Below, piece by piece: positions 16,996 to 24,507 of a stretch of 26,317 bases of DNA (positions are counted from its first letter, which is position 1; every line of letters starts with the position of its first letter). The stretch is from a virus. The translations under genes and the position numbers were made by a program. The stretch covers positions 1 to 26,317 of the IMG/VR virus record IMGVR_UViG_3300043772_000538; one strand, 5' to 3'. The notes beneath the pieces were generated by a model, which saw nothing but the letters and a program-made list of their open reading frames with translations, had not been told where the DNA came from and did no database searches.

Positions 16996-18768
16996 ATGAA
17001 TGAAAGCCCAGATTACCTGTCTATACCGTGGCGTACAAAAGACCGTTTTCTCATCGAAGCCGAAATGGTTCGTCGCGGCGGTTACATAATGTCCGGTGGC
17101 GTCAAGTACGGATGCGGGAAATATCATCACTTCAAAGCGGCCATGACGGCGCTTTGGCCTCACTTCGATTGGCACATCTGGTCTGACCTGCTGATTAAGA
17201 CTTTCGCGGAAAATCAAGAGGTTGGAATCATGGGCCCAGGATCATCTGGCAAGACCTACACCTCCGCAGCTTTTGGGCTCTGCACGTTCTACATCTACCC
17301 CACCGGCACCTCGATCATCATGTCGTCAACTACGCGTGAGGGTCTTCAGCTGCGAATCTGGGGCTCGATCAAGGAGTTGCACAACAAGGCAAAGGCTCGC
17401 CGGGAATGGCTTCCTGGGCGCGTTATCGAGAGCCGGTTTATCCTGACCAGTTCTGACCAAGACGCCGAGGCGCAGGACTTCCGAGACGGAATCATCGGTG
17501 TAGCGTGCAAGGTCGGCGGCACGTTCGTTGGTCTCTCGAACTACGTCGGGCTCAAGAACGATCGAGTGATGCTGATTGCAGACGAGGCGTCTCTTATGAG
17601 CCGAGGGTTCCTCGATTCAGTCGCCAACCTTCGCAAGAATCCTGAGTTCAAGCTGATCGCGATGGGGAATCCCAAGGATCGCAACGACGCGCTCGGGGTT
17701 GTCTGTGAGCCGCACTCTACGATGGGCGGTTGGGAAGGCATTGAATACCTTGAGCAAACACGCACCTGGAGAACGCGGGCGCCAGGAGGGGTTGCTGTCC
17801 AGCTATGCGGATACGACACGCCGAACGCAAAGTTCCCGAAAGGCACCAATCCGTACCGAGGCATCATCACGCCAGAGCAGATTCAGGCGGACTTGGATTA
17901 CTACGGCCGAGACTCGTTGCAGTTCTCGATGATGAACCTCGGGCTGCTGCCCCGAGACGGCGGTACACGGCGCGTGGTCACCATGTCGCTATGCGAGCAG
18001 AACCAGGCGTTCGATGAAATTGTTTGGCAGGGCGCCGACAAGATCACACGAATCATCGGGATCGACGCGGCGTACTCAGGCATCGGTGGTGACCGATGCG
18101 TTATGATCGACCTTCAGTACGGCCCGGACAGCACTGGACGCATCGTGCTAGCATTCGCTGAGGCCCCGATCGTAATCCCTGTGACGGCCGTCAAAGCGCA
18201 GCAGGCAGAGGAGCAGATTGCCGAGTACGTGCTTCTCTACTGCAAGCAGCGCAACATCCCACCTAATCAAGTGGGATTCGATTCCACCGGACGCGGCACG
18301 CTGATGTCTGCGTTTGCCCGCCTGTGGTCGCCCGAGGTGGTGCCGATCGAGTTTGGTGGTCGGCCAACGGATCGCCCTGTTCGGAAAGGTGATCCGAAGA
18401 CTGAGCGGGAAGCCTACGGCAAGATGGTCACAGCCCTTTGGTACTCGTCGCGCCTGCTGATTGAATCCAAGCAGCTGAGGAAACTCCCTCGGGAAGTCGC
18501 CGAGGAAGGATCGATGCGCGAATGGGGAATCTCCCGCACTGGTTTGATCGACGTGGAGCCCAAGCACAAAACCAAGGAACGCATGGGCCGATCCCCTGAT
18601 TTATGGGACTCCTTTGTGGTCGCACTCGAAATGGCTCGCAGAACGGGATTTGAGATTGCAGGCGGGCAGGGGGTTGGTATTGTCAAGCGACAGACACCAA
18701 AGTGGCTGACACGTCTGTCAGATAAGCGTCGCACGATGGATACTGAGCATTCGCTAACCTATTCCTAA
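16996..18768 (+). CDS. terL: Terminase large subunit (TerL)
   Basis: 590 residues from the ATG at 16996. The ATPase domain has Walker A GPGSSGKT (80-87), Walker B VMLIADEA (191-198, Asp196 and Glu197) and a coupling segment around IAMGNPKD (221-228). The RNase H-like nuclease has IIGIDAAYSG (Asp357), VGFDSTG (Asp429) and RSPDLWDSF (Asp535 and Asp538). Together these drive DNA translocation into the prohead and cut the concatemer. Longer starts exist at 16951 and 16870. I prefer 16996 because the extra residues are low-complexity and overlap the divergent gene, but 16951 is not excluded. No Shine-Dalgarno sequence is visible at any of them. No small-terminase gene is seen next to it. It is followed after 4 bases by an SSB gene. 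Confidence 0.95.
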   Translation: MNESPDYLSIPWRTKDRFLIEAEMVRRGGYIMSGGVKYGCGKYHHFKAAMTALWPHFDWHIWSDLLIKTFAENQEVGIMGPGSSGKTYTSAAFGLCTFYIYPTGTSIIMSSTTREGLQLRIWGSIKELHNKAKARREWLPGRVIESRFILTSSDQDAEAQDFRDGIIGVACKVGGTFVGLSNYVGLKNDRVMLIADEASLMSRGFLDSVANLRKNPEFKLIAMGNPKDRNDALGVVCEPHSTMGGWEGIEYLEQTRTWRTRAPGGVAVQLCGYDTPNAKFPKGTNPYRGIITPEQIQADLDYYGRDSLQFSMMNLGLLPRDGGTRRVVTMSLCEQNQAFDEIVWQGADKITRIIGIDAAYSGIGGDRCVMIDLQYGPDSTGRIVLAFAEAPIVIPVTAVKAQQAEEQIAEYVLLYCKQRNIPPNQVGFDSTGRGTLMSAFARLWSPEVVPIEFGGRPTDRPVRKGDPKTEREAYGKMVTALWYSSRLLIESKQLRKLPREVAEEGSMREWGISRTGLIDVEPKHKTKERMGRSPDLWDSFVVALEMARRTGFEIAGGQGVGIVKRQTPKWLTRLSDKRRTMDTEHSLTYS

Positions 18769-18772
18769 CCTT

Positions 18773-19192
18773 ATGGCATCATTCAACAAAGTCATCCTGA
18801 TCGGCAACCTCACCCGAGACGTAGAACTCAAACACCTTCCAAAAGGGACTGCTGTTTGCAACCTGAGCTTGGCCGTCAATCGCCGCTGGAAGAACGAGGC
18901 CGGTGAGGAAAAGGAAGACGTGTACTTTGCTGAGTGCAAGGCGTTCGGGAAGCAGGCTGAAACGCTCGCTCAATACGTCAGGAAAGGTAATCCGTTGATG
19001 ATTGAAGGGCGCCTAACCCGGGAAGAGTGGGACGACAAGAAGACCGGAGACAAGCGATCCACCACGCGGATTATGATCGAAACCTTCCAGTTTCTTAAGG
19101 AACGTAGCGAAGGTGCCACGTCCGCGCCGCGCCAGGAGTCCGCGCCGACTGCGCCGAAGCCTGATCTCGACGCCGATGATCTGCCGTTTTAA
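18773..19192 (+). CDS. ssb: Single-stranded DNA-binding protein
   Basis: 139 residues, of the usual bacterial SSB type. The OB-fold starts MASFNKVILIGNLTRDVELK and runs to about residue 105 (IEGRLTREEWDDKK, RIMIETFQF). A short Ala/Pro linker follows, and the protein ends DADDLPF, the acidic tip that in SSBs recruits replication and repair partners. It would coat single-stranded phage DNA in the cell. It starts 4 bases after the terL stop and is followed after 12 bases by the next gene, so it belongs to the packaging operon. That is unusual, because phage ssb genes normally sit with replication genes. No ribosome binding site is obvious. Confidence 0.95.
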   Translation: MASFNKVILIGNLTRDVELKHLPKGTAVCNLSLAVNRRWKNEAGEEKEDVYFAECKAFGKQAETLAQYVRKGNPLMIEGRLTREEWDDKKTGDKRSTTRIMIETFQFLKERSEGATSAPRQESAPTAPKPDLDADDLPF

Positions 19193-19204
19193 AAATCAGG
19201 CAGC

Positions 19205-19483
19205 ATGAATTACAACACGTTTCCAAACGGTGGATGGCAGTTCTACGAACCCGCAACCAAGTGGACCGCGCCAAACCCGATGAATTACGATTTTCATTCG
19301 ATGGCGCGATTGATCCAGCAGCACAGGATTGCCAACCACCTTCCATCGTCATTTGAACAAGCGGTGAGTGATCTGGAAGCCTACACAAAAGCTCGTTTTC
19401 CCCAGCAAACAACAACTCAATCCACTCAAACCAATGCTCAACCAAGGGTATCAGGCTGTCGCTCGTGCGGTGGAAAGGGTTAA
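19205..19483 (+). CDS. Hypothetical small protein with C-terminal Cys knuckle
   Basis: 92 residues. It begins MNYNTFPNGGWQFYEPATKW, is aromatic-rich, and has a helix at about 30-65 (MARLIQQHRIANHL, FEQAVSDLEAYTKARF). A Gln/Thr-rich tail follows, then a terminal CRSCGGKG. No family is recognised. It starts 12 bases after ssb, and its end overlaps the next gene by 50 bases in another frame. The position between ssb and portal is conserved structural-operon territory, but no role can be assigned. Confidence 0.75.
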   Translation: MNYNTFPNGGWQFYEPATKWTAPNPMNYDFHSMARLIQQHRIANHLPSSFEQAVSDLEAYTKARFPQQTTTQSTQTNAQPRVSGCRSCGGKG

Positions 19484-19826
19484 AAATACGGCGCAAGGGG
19501 TAAGGATTCTTGCGGAATGGCTGGGCGATGGCGGTATTCCCGTTGATCGCTCAGTAGCGCAGCATCGTCTTGATACGTGTCTGCACTGCCTGCACAACAA
19601 ACCCACCAAGCCAGACGCAATCGAGAAGACTGTCGCTGAGGTTATCATTGAGCAGGAGCAACTGCGCCACGACATGGCTATGATCCTTCAAGGTGAGTCT
19701 AATGCTGGCACCTGCGAAGTCTGCGGCTGCTACCTGAAGCTCAAGGTCTGGGTGCCATTGAGTTACCTAGGCGATCGTGAAATGCCTGATAAATGCTGGA
19801 TTTCGCAGGAACGGAAAGCAATCTGA
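19434..19826 (+). CDS. Hypothetical Cys-rich (putative zinc-binding) protein
   Basis: 130 residues from the ATG at 19434 (MLNQGYQAVARAVERVKNTA). The frame is open further upstream, but those residues run against the previous gene and look unrelated. Two cysteine pairs, TCLHCLHN (about 50-57) and CEVCGCYLKLKVW (about 92-104), plus DKCWIS near the end could bind one or two metal ions. Helices lie between them. I have an impression of similar proteins next to phage portal genes but cannot name the family. It overlaps the previous gene by 50 bases and ends 7 bases before the portal start. A role in head assembly is only a guess. Confidence 0.75.
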   Translation: MLNQGYQAVARAVERVKNTAQGVRILAEWLGDGGIPVDRSVAQHRLDTCLHCLHNKPTKPDAIEKTVAEVIIEQEQLRHDMAMILQGESNAGTCEVCGCYLKLKVWVPLSYLGDREMPDKCWISQERKAI

Positions 19827-19833
19827 GATCAAT

Positions 19834-22107
19834 ATGAGTTTCAAAGAACCAAGTAGAGTCTGGAATGTTGTTAGTGCGATGCTAGAGGCTGAACAGCCTC
19901 GTTCTCGCAATCGCGCTCGCATTAACGCTACCTTTAACGGTAATCCTCCATACAGCGAAGAGGAGGCTCGCGACAACAAGATCCAGACAAACGTCAACTT
20001 CCTGGAAGGTACGCGCATCATTCATGCGGCACGCCAGCAGTTTACGAACGCGTTCCTGAAGCCTCAGAATTACTTTTCTGTGGGCCTTGATACCGGCCCC
20101 CGGGATAAGCGCACCGAGTGGGGCAACATCATCACCAAGCAGTTGAACCGCGTGATGAAGCGGTCTCCGAAGTATTCCACGGTCTTGGAATCTCAGTTTG
20201 CCGCGACGGTTCTTCACGGCATTGGGCCGGTGACTTGGTTGCGTGACCGTGAATGGTGCCCGTCGGCCCGTGGAACTGAAGACATTCTGGTTCCTACGAA
20301 CACGCTGACCACGATGGAGAATATGTCGCACTTCGCGATCTACACCTCCTTCACAGCTGCGGACCTAATCCGCATGACTCGCGGTGAGAACGTCGATCCC
20401 GGCTGGAACCTAAAGCTGGTGAACGAGCTGCTGGCCGCGATGATCCAGCGCGAGGCATCGAGTCTCCAGGTGAACGATTGGTCCGGCCAATACTTCCCTG
20501 AAAAGGTTGAGGAAGACTTCAAGGAGAACTCTGGTTACTGGGGTTCCGATGCGACTCCGGTGCTGCGGTGCTACGATTTTTACTTCCTAGACACGACCAG
20601 CGACGATCCTTCTTGGCGCCGCCGCATCATCGTTGACCAGTACAACAGCGGGATCGGTAATATGCAGACCGCTGGCCAATGGCTCTTCGATGCCGGCGAT
20701 CGCTGTTACGGCCGGGATATCTTTGAGCTGATGCACATCCAGTTCGCTGACGGCGCTGTGGTTCCGCCGTTCCGCTGGCACTCGGTGCGTTCCCTTGGCT
20801 ACCTGCTTTATGCGGTGTGCCACCTCCAAAATCGCCTGCGTTGTAAATTCACCGACTCAGTCTTCGAGCAGATGCTCTGGCTCTTCCGCAATGTCGCTGA
20901 TGGTGACATGGAACGGATGGAGAAGATCGACCTGGTGAACATGGGCGTGATTCCCGAGGGCCTCTCCTGGGTTCCGCAATCTGAGCGTCACGTTGTCGAT
21001 TACCCGATGCTGTCCGGCGCTATGGCGATGCACCGCCAGATCATGTCTGAGTCGAGTGCTGCCTACACGCAGGACGTGAATGACGGATCATCGAAAGAGC
21101 TGACCGCTACCGAGGTTATGGCTCGCGTGAACAACGCCAACGCGCTGATGGGCTCCATGCTAACACGCGCCTACACTCAGCAGAATTTCCAGTACCGTGA
21201 GATCGCTCGCCGGTTCTGCACGATCGACCATCCCGACTGCAAACAGTTCCGTCGCAAGTGCGAGGCGGACGGAGTCGATCCCTCCGTCTGGAACAACCTC
21301 GACGCATGGGACATCATGCCCGAGCGCGTCATGGGTTCCGGCAACAAGATGCTGGAGATCGCTCAGGCTGACCGCCTGATGGCTATCCGACCGCTGCTAG
21401 CTCCGGATTCTCAGGCCGAGGTTGTGCACATGTATGTCGAGGCCAACACTGATGATCCCCTTCTGGCAAATCGCTTGGCTCCGATCGACAACAAGCCGGT
21501 CTCCCCGGCTGTCGAACGCGCTACCCTGGCGTGGGGCACGCTTATCGACGGTCAACCTGTCGTTATCGCAAGCGCACTCAATCGCCCCGAGTACATCCAG
21601 ACGCTGCTTCAGATGCTTGGTGGCGCCATTGGTCGTATTGAAAAGGAAGGTGGCGGCATGACCACGATGGATCGCGTGCTGGGATTGGCCAACGTAATCC
21701 AGCATATCCAGGAGCAGATTCAGTTAATCTCTCAGGACCCGGGCCAGGAGCAGAACATCAAGCTCTACAACGACGGCATCGGCCAGGCTTCAAACTACAT
21801 CAAGGGCTACGTGCAGCGCCTTCAAGAGCAGGCTCAGGCTCAGGCCGAAGCCGGCGCAGCTGGCAACGGAATGGACCCCGAGACGGCTGCAAAGATCCAG
21901 GCGATGCTTATCACCGCGCAGTCCAAGTCACAAATTGCTGCGGCAAACTCCGAACAGAAGCGGACTCAGAAGCAGGTCGCCTTCGATCAAGATCAGCAGC
22001 GCAAGAATGCTAGCACGATCGCTGAAGCTCAGCGTAAAGGCGCTCTTACCCGCGCAGACATTGCCGCCATGGATCTCAAGACTCAGGCCAATATTCTCAA
22101 CCAATGA
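19834..22107 (+). CDS. Portal protein
   Basis: 757 residues from the ATG at 19834 (MSFKEPSRVWNVVSAMLEAE). This start lies just after the upstream stop, and a longer frame begins inside the previous gene. It is of podovirus-type portal length. The core contains a beta-rich wing with VLRCYDFYFLDTTSDDPSW, then the stem/crown helices with KELTATEVMARVNNANALMG and MLTRAYTQQNFQYREIARRF, typical of large portals. The last 130 residues are Gln/Ala-rich and helical (QEQAQAQAEAGAAGNG onward), the likely barrel. It forms the 12-fold ring through which TerL packages DNA and to which the tail attaches. It ends in an ATGA overlap with the next gene. No Shine-Dalgarno sequence is seen. Confidence 0.92.
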   Translation: MSFKEPSRVWNVVSAMLEAEQPRSRNRARINATFNGNPPYSEEEARDNKIQTNVNFLEGTRIIHAARQQFTNAFLKPQNYFSVGLDTGPRDKRTEWGNIITKQLNRVMKRSPKYSTVLESQFAATVLHGIGPVTWLRDREWCPSARGTEDILVPTNTLTTMENMSHFAIYTSFTAADLIRMTRGENVDPGWNLKLVNELLAAMIQREASSLQVNDWSGQYFPEKVEEDFKENSGYWGSDATPVLRCYDFYFLDTTSDDPSWRRRIIVDQYNSGIGNMQTAGQWLFDAGDRCYGRDIFELMHIQFADGAVVPPFRWHSVRSLGYLLYAVCHLQNRLRCKFTDSVFEQMLWLFRNVADGDMERMEKIDLVNMGVIPEGLSWVPQSERHVVDYPMLSGAMAMHRQIMSESSAAYTQDVNDGSSKELTATEVMARVNNANALMGSMLTRAYTQQNFQYREIARRFCTIDHPDCKQFRRKCEADGVDPSVWNNLDAWDIMPERVMGSGNKMLEIAQADRLMAIRPLLAPDSQAEVVHMYVEANTDDPLLANRLAPIDNKPVSPAVERATLAWGTLIDGQPVVIASALNRPEYIQTLLQMLGGAIGRIEKEGGGMTTMDRVLGLANVIQHIQEQIQLISQDPGQEQNIKLYNDGIGQASNYIKGYVQRLQEQAQAQAEAGAAGNGMDPETAAKIQAMLITAQSKSQIAAANSEQKRTQKQVAFDQDQQRKNASTIAEAQRKGALTRADIAAMDLKTQANILNQ

Positions 22108-22361
22108 CCCCAAAACAAGAGTTTCAAAAAAACCAACAGCGCCTCAACGAGCTTAAGCGCCTCCTGGATAATCAGGACTTACAAGCTGCCCTACTCGTTG
22201 CGTTCAATAATTTCTGCTGGAACCTGCCAGCCTCAGAGAATCCTCAACATGGATGGAATGCCAACTGTCGCAGACAGGGGGCTAAAGCCTTGATTGATGA
22301 ACTCAACGGGCTGGCAGAGATGCGGAAAGAAAAACCGACCACCACTCAAAACCTCGAATGA
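22104..22361 (+). CDS. Small hypothetical protein between portal and scaffold
   Basis: 85 residues, helical. It begins MTPKQEFQKNQQRLNELKRL, then LLDNQDLQAALLVAFNNF, and ends with a helix, RRQGAKALIDELNGLAEM. Small proteins of this pattern are common between portal and scaffold genes in podovirus-like genomes, and their function is not known to me. It overlaps the portal stop and the scaffold start by 4 bases each (ATGA), so it is probably translated by coupling. It has no transmembrane segment. Confidence 0.8.
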   Translation: MTPKQEFQKNQQRLNELKRLLDNQDLQAALLVAFNNFCWNLPASENPQHGWNANCRRQGAKALIDELNGLAEMRKEKPTTTQNLE

Positions 22362-23605
22362 GAATCCTATTATCACCTGATGCCCCAACTGATCGCGGGG
22401 CGGATTACGCTGACGCGTTTGCTGGCATTGACGCCATTGAAGGCAGTGGGCTGGACAACCCGATGGGGTCACCGTCCCAGCAGGCTCCTCAAGAAATAGC
22501 TCCTGCGCCTGCGGTATCCGCGCCAGAAGTTACGGCCCCTGCACCTGCTGACCTTGCCAAGCCCAAGAACGAGGATTTTTTCAACCTCGATAAGTTCACC
22601 CCCAAGAAGGATGAAGCAGCGCCGACCGCTAAGGCTGAGCCCGCCAAGCCTGAGCCCACGTCCATCAAGCAGTTCCGCGAGCAGTACGACTTGACCAAGA
22701 AAGAGCGCGATGATTTCGCGGCTAAGGTCTCTGAGCTTGAGCGTGCTAGGTCCGAAGGCACTCGGAAGGAAGTCGAAGAGGCTACTAAGTCGCTGAAGGC
22801 CGAGATGGATTCCATCCGGAAGAACGCCGAGGAGCTGGACACCGAGGTGCGGTATCTAAACTACACGCGTTCTGGTGAGTACAAGCAGAAGTACGAGACC
22901 CCTCTGCGCGAAGCGTGGCAGACCGCCCTAGGCGATATTGACGGAATCCGCGTCACTGATGCCGATGGCACTGAGCGCGACGCCAGTCACCATGATATCA
23001 TGGCGATTTTGAACGTGCCGGTCGCCAAGGCCGCGATCATCGCTCAGGAGACGTTCGGGCCAGCTGCGCCCGAGATCATGGCCCACCGCCGTCGGTTACT
23101 CGAACTTACTCAGTCTCGCGATAAGTCCATCGCTGAATGGAAGGAAAAGGGAGCGCAGCGTGAGGTTGAGCGATCGAAGCAGGTGGAAGGACGTCAATCT
23201 CGTTCGCGTGAGCTGTTTGAATCGCAGTTCTCGGATTACGAAAAGAGCCACCCGCAGCTGTTCGGTAGGGAAGATGGTGACGATGATGGCAACAAGCTCC
23301 TGGACGAGAGCGATCGGCTGATCCGAATCGCGCTGAAAGGCGAGGGCGTCGATGCTGACATGGGCTACGAGGACAAGGTTGACCTCATTACGAAGGCTCA
23401 GGCACAGGTTGCCCTACGTGCTCGGGCCTACGGCCGTGAGCGCCTGCGAGTGATCCGTCTTCAGCAAAAGGTAGCGGAGTTGGAGAAGAAGGTTGGAAAG
23501 GTCCGATCCTCGGAACCCGGTCAGGGTGAGGGGACTTCGACTGCGACGCGCATAGCTCCTAAGAGTGCTGAAGACGCGATCGACGAGCTGCCGTCGGCGT
23601 ACTGA
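22358..23605 (+). CDS. Putative capsid scaffolding protein
   Basis: 415 residues. The N-terminal 95 residues are Ala/Pro/Glu-rich and disordered. Residues about 100-165 are highly charged and coiled-coil-like (TKKERDDFAAKVSELERARS). A helical, Arg/Glu-rich C-terminal half follows, ending KSAEDAIDELPSAY. High charge, no hydrophobic core and a place downstream of the portal are typical of scaffolding proteins, which template prohead assembly and are then removed. It starts in an ATGA overlap. It is the last plus-strand gene: its stop is 1 base from the stop of the convergent minus gene, and a probable terminator follows about 35 bases later. No major capsid gene follows, which is unusual. Alternatives are another charged head protein or a fusion with a protease; no protease motif is visible. 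Confidence 0.8.
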   Translation: MRILLSPDAPTDRGADYADAFAGIDAIEGSGLDNPMGSPSQQAPQEIAPAPAVSAPEVTAPAPADLAKPKNEDFFNLDKFTPKKDEAAPTAKAEPAKPEPTSIKQFREQYDLTKKERDDFAAKVSELERARSEGTRKEVEEATKSLKAEMDSIRKNAEELDTEVRYLNYTRSGEYKQKYETPLREAWQTALGDIDGIRVTDADGTERDASHHDIMAILNVPVAKAAIIAQETFGPAAPEIMAHRRRLLELTQSRDKSIAEWKEKGAQREVERSKQVEGRQSRSRELFESQFSDYEKSHPQLFGREDGDDDGNKLLDESDRLIRIALKGEGVDADMGYEDKVDLITKAQAQVALRARAYGRERLRVIRLQQKVAELEKKVGKVRSSEPGQGEGTSTATRIAPKSAEDAIDELPSAY

Positions 23606-23606
23606 G

Positions 23607-23852
23607 CTACCAGGCGGCGCAACTCCAGTGCTTCGCAGAGAGCTTCGTGCCCGGTGTGTCACAACCATGCCGGGCACGAAAGCTTTTACGGTTCTTCGGG
23701 ATGTGCTTCTTGATGGTCATGTTCGGATCACCAAAGCGCACGAGCTTTACTTGCCCGCCCTCCTTAGCCAAGACAGCGGACTTCTTGGAGGCGCCTGGCG
23801 TAGACTTCGGCTTGTTGTACCCGGCAAATTTCTGGCCTCGGTAGGTAATCAT
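23607..23852 (-). CDS. Conserved basic phage protein of unknown function
   Basis: 81 residues from the ATG at 23852 (MITYRGQKFAGYNKPKSTPG). It continues SKKSAVLAKEGGQVKLVRFG, then KNRKSFRARHGCDTP and SAKHWSCAAW. I recognise the KSFRARH and C-terminal W-S-C pattern as recurring in small phage proteins close to head or lysis genes, but the family function is not known to me. It is basic and likely nucleic-acid- or capsid-associated. The ATG overlaps the lipoprotein stop by four bases (ATGA), which supports this start over a longer one at 23876. A probable terminator of the opposing operon lies inside its coding sequence. Confidence 0.85.
   Translation of the reverse strand: MITYRGQKFAGYNKPKSTPGASKKSAVLAKEGGQVKLVRFGDPNMTIKKHIPKNRKSFRARHGCDTPGTKLSAKHWSCAAW
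23641..23687 (+). terminator. Probable rho-independent terminator of the packaging operon
   Basis: The left arm AGCTTCGTGCCCGG (23641-23654) pairs with the right arm at 23670-23684 (14 base pairs, one bulged A, 15-base loop), followed by TTTT. It lies about 35 bases after the plus-strand scaffold stop. The run of T is short, so it is strong as a hairpin and only moderate as a terminator. It sits inside the coding sequence of the convergent small gene. Confidence 0.7.
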
Positions 23853-24067
23853 TTGGCTTTCGGTAGTACGTACCACCCAGCTGGAAGGGTAACCCGACTC
23901 GGCCCAGAGAGTTTACCGTCCTTGTCAAACGCGTAGACGCGAGCGCGGACGGGCTCTGCTAGCATCACGGGATCACCGCTAGGAACGAGGATTACCTTCG
24001 TCTGCTGGCAACCCAGGCAGATCGGCAACACGAGCAGCCAAATCGTTCTTGAGAGGCTTTGGTGCAT
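23849..24067 (-). CDS. Small lipoprotein, putative lysis-associated protein
   Basis: 72 residues from the ATG at 24067 (an in-frame ATG at 24073 is an alternative). The signal region is SRTIWLLVLPICLGC, with an LGC lipobox that is unusual in having Cys at -3. The mature part (QQTKVILVPSGDPVMLAEPV onward, ending VTLPAGWYVLP) matches a small-protein pattern I associate with phage lysis clusters. It probably sits in the outer membrane or periplasm. A GGAAG about 7 bases upstream is a rare Shine-Dalgarno-like site. It overlaps the upstream 55-residue gene by 89 bases in another frame, as nested lysis (Rz/Rz1-like) genes do. It also overlaps the next gene by ATGA. The spanin role is inferred, not shown. 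Confidence 0.75.
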   Translation of the reverse strand: MHQSLSRTIWLLVLPICLGCQQTKVILVPSGDPVMLAEPVRARVYAFDKDGKLSGPSRVTLPAGWYVLPKAK

Positions 24068-24146
24068 TTCCATCTTCCACTTTTGGTGCAGGCGTCTCTC
24101 GGAGAAAATCCAAGAGAGCCTTCACGAGTTGGTAGATCCAGTTCAA
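23979..24146 (-). CDS. Small protein with amphipathic N-terminal helix, TTG start, nested with lipoprotein gene
   Basis: 55 residues. It begins with TTG, which overlaps the TGA of the previous gene (TTGA), the same pattern as the ATGA junctions nearby, and there is no in-frame ATG close by. It starts LNWIYQLVKALLDFLRE, an amphipathic or membrane-peripheral helix. A charged Pro/Lys-rich part follows, ending GLPADEGNPRS. I have an impression of similar proteins between holin-like and lipoprotein genes, but this is not verified. A role in lysis or membrane association is inferred from position. The 3' half shares 89 bases with the lipoprotein gene in another frame. Confidence 0.65.
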   Translation of the reverse strand: MNWIYQLVKALLDFLRETPAPKVEDGNAPKPLKNDLAARVADLPGLPADEGNPRS

Positions 24147-24337
24147 ACCGGAGGAACGACAGGAGTCTTCTCGGCGTCCTTGGCCATTATAAGACCGATG
24201 CCGGCGGTCACCGCTGCAATGGTCGAAGCGATGTCGATGTTGGTGCTGGGATCGGCGTCGAAGGTGGCCCGTAGGGCGCCTCCAACAGCGATAAGGATTG
24301 CACCAATGCCAGCGAGAGTTGTTTTTGTGTTTTTCAT
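24143..24337 (-). CDS. Two-helix membrane protein, holin-like
   Basis: 64 residues from the ATG at 24337 (MKNTKTTLAGIGAILIAVGG). Two hydrophobic stretches, residues about 7-22 (TLAGIGAILIAVGGAL) and about 37-52 (ASTIAAVTAGIGLIMA), are separated by a short acidic loop. The small size, short charged ends and place directly before the lipoprotein pair fit a holin or pinholin-type protein that permeabilises the inner membrane. A minor phage membrane protein is possible. The start ATG overlaps the TGA of the preceding mini-gene (ATGA), and the end overlaps the next gene by TTGA. Confidence 0.75.
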   Translation of the reverse strand: MKNTKTTLAGIGAILIAVGGALRATFDADPSTNIDIASTIAAVTAGIGLIMAKDAEKTPVVPPV

Positions 24338-24507
24338 TTGGATCGAAATAAGCGATATGCGGCGTAACAGGCGCAAACTAAGCCAACCACTGCGGTTATA
24401 AGTCTAACCCAGTCGGTGAGGATTGGCAGGAATGATGCAGCGGTAGCACCTGCTGCTGCTGCTAGGCTTAACCCTGGGCTGGCACTACCGTTGTTCGTTG
24501 GTTCCAT
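24334..24507 (-). CDS. Small one-helix membrane protein, possible holin component
   Basis: 57 residues, MEPTNNGSASPGLSLAAAAG, with a hydrophobic segment at about 32-50 (WVRLITAVVGLVCACYAAYR) and a basic end, LFRSK. An Ala-rich helix (about 13-30) comes before it. The ORF is too short for standard ORF thresholds but is bounded by exact overlaps on both sides: TAATG with the previous gene and ATGA with the next. Basic C-terminus in the cytoplasm is predicted. It may act with the adjacent two-helix protein, either as a second holin/antiholin or as an anchor. No homology can be named by eye. Confidence 0.7.
   Translation of the reverse strand: MEPTNNGSASPGLSLAAAAGATAASFLPILTDWVRLITAVVGLVCACYAAYRLFRSK

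Noticed and set aside
19777-19833. Longer portal start at 19777
   Set aside because: The extra 19 residues lie inside the previous gene, and the portal pattern begins at 19834.
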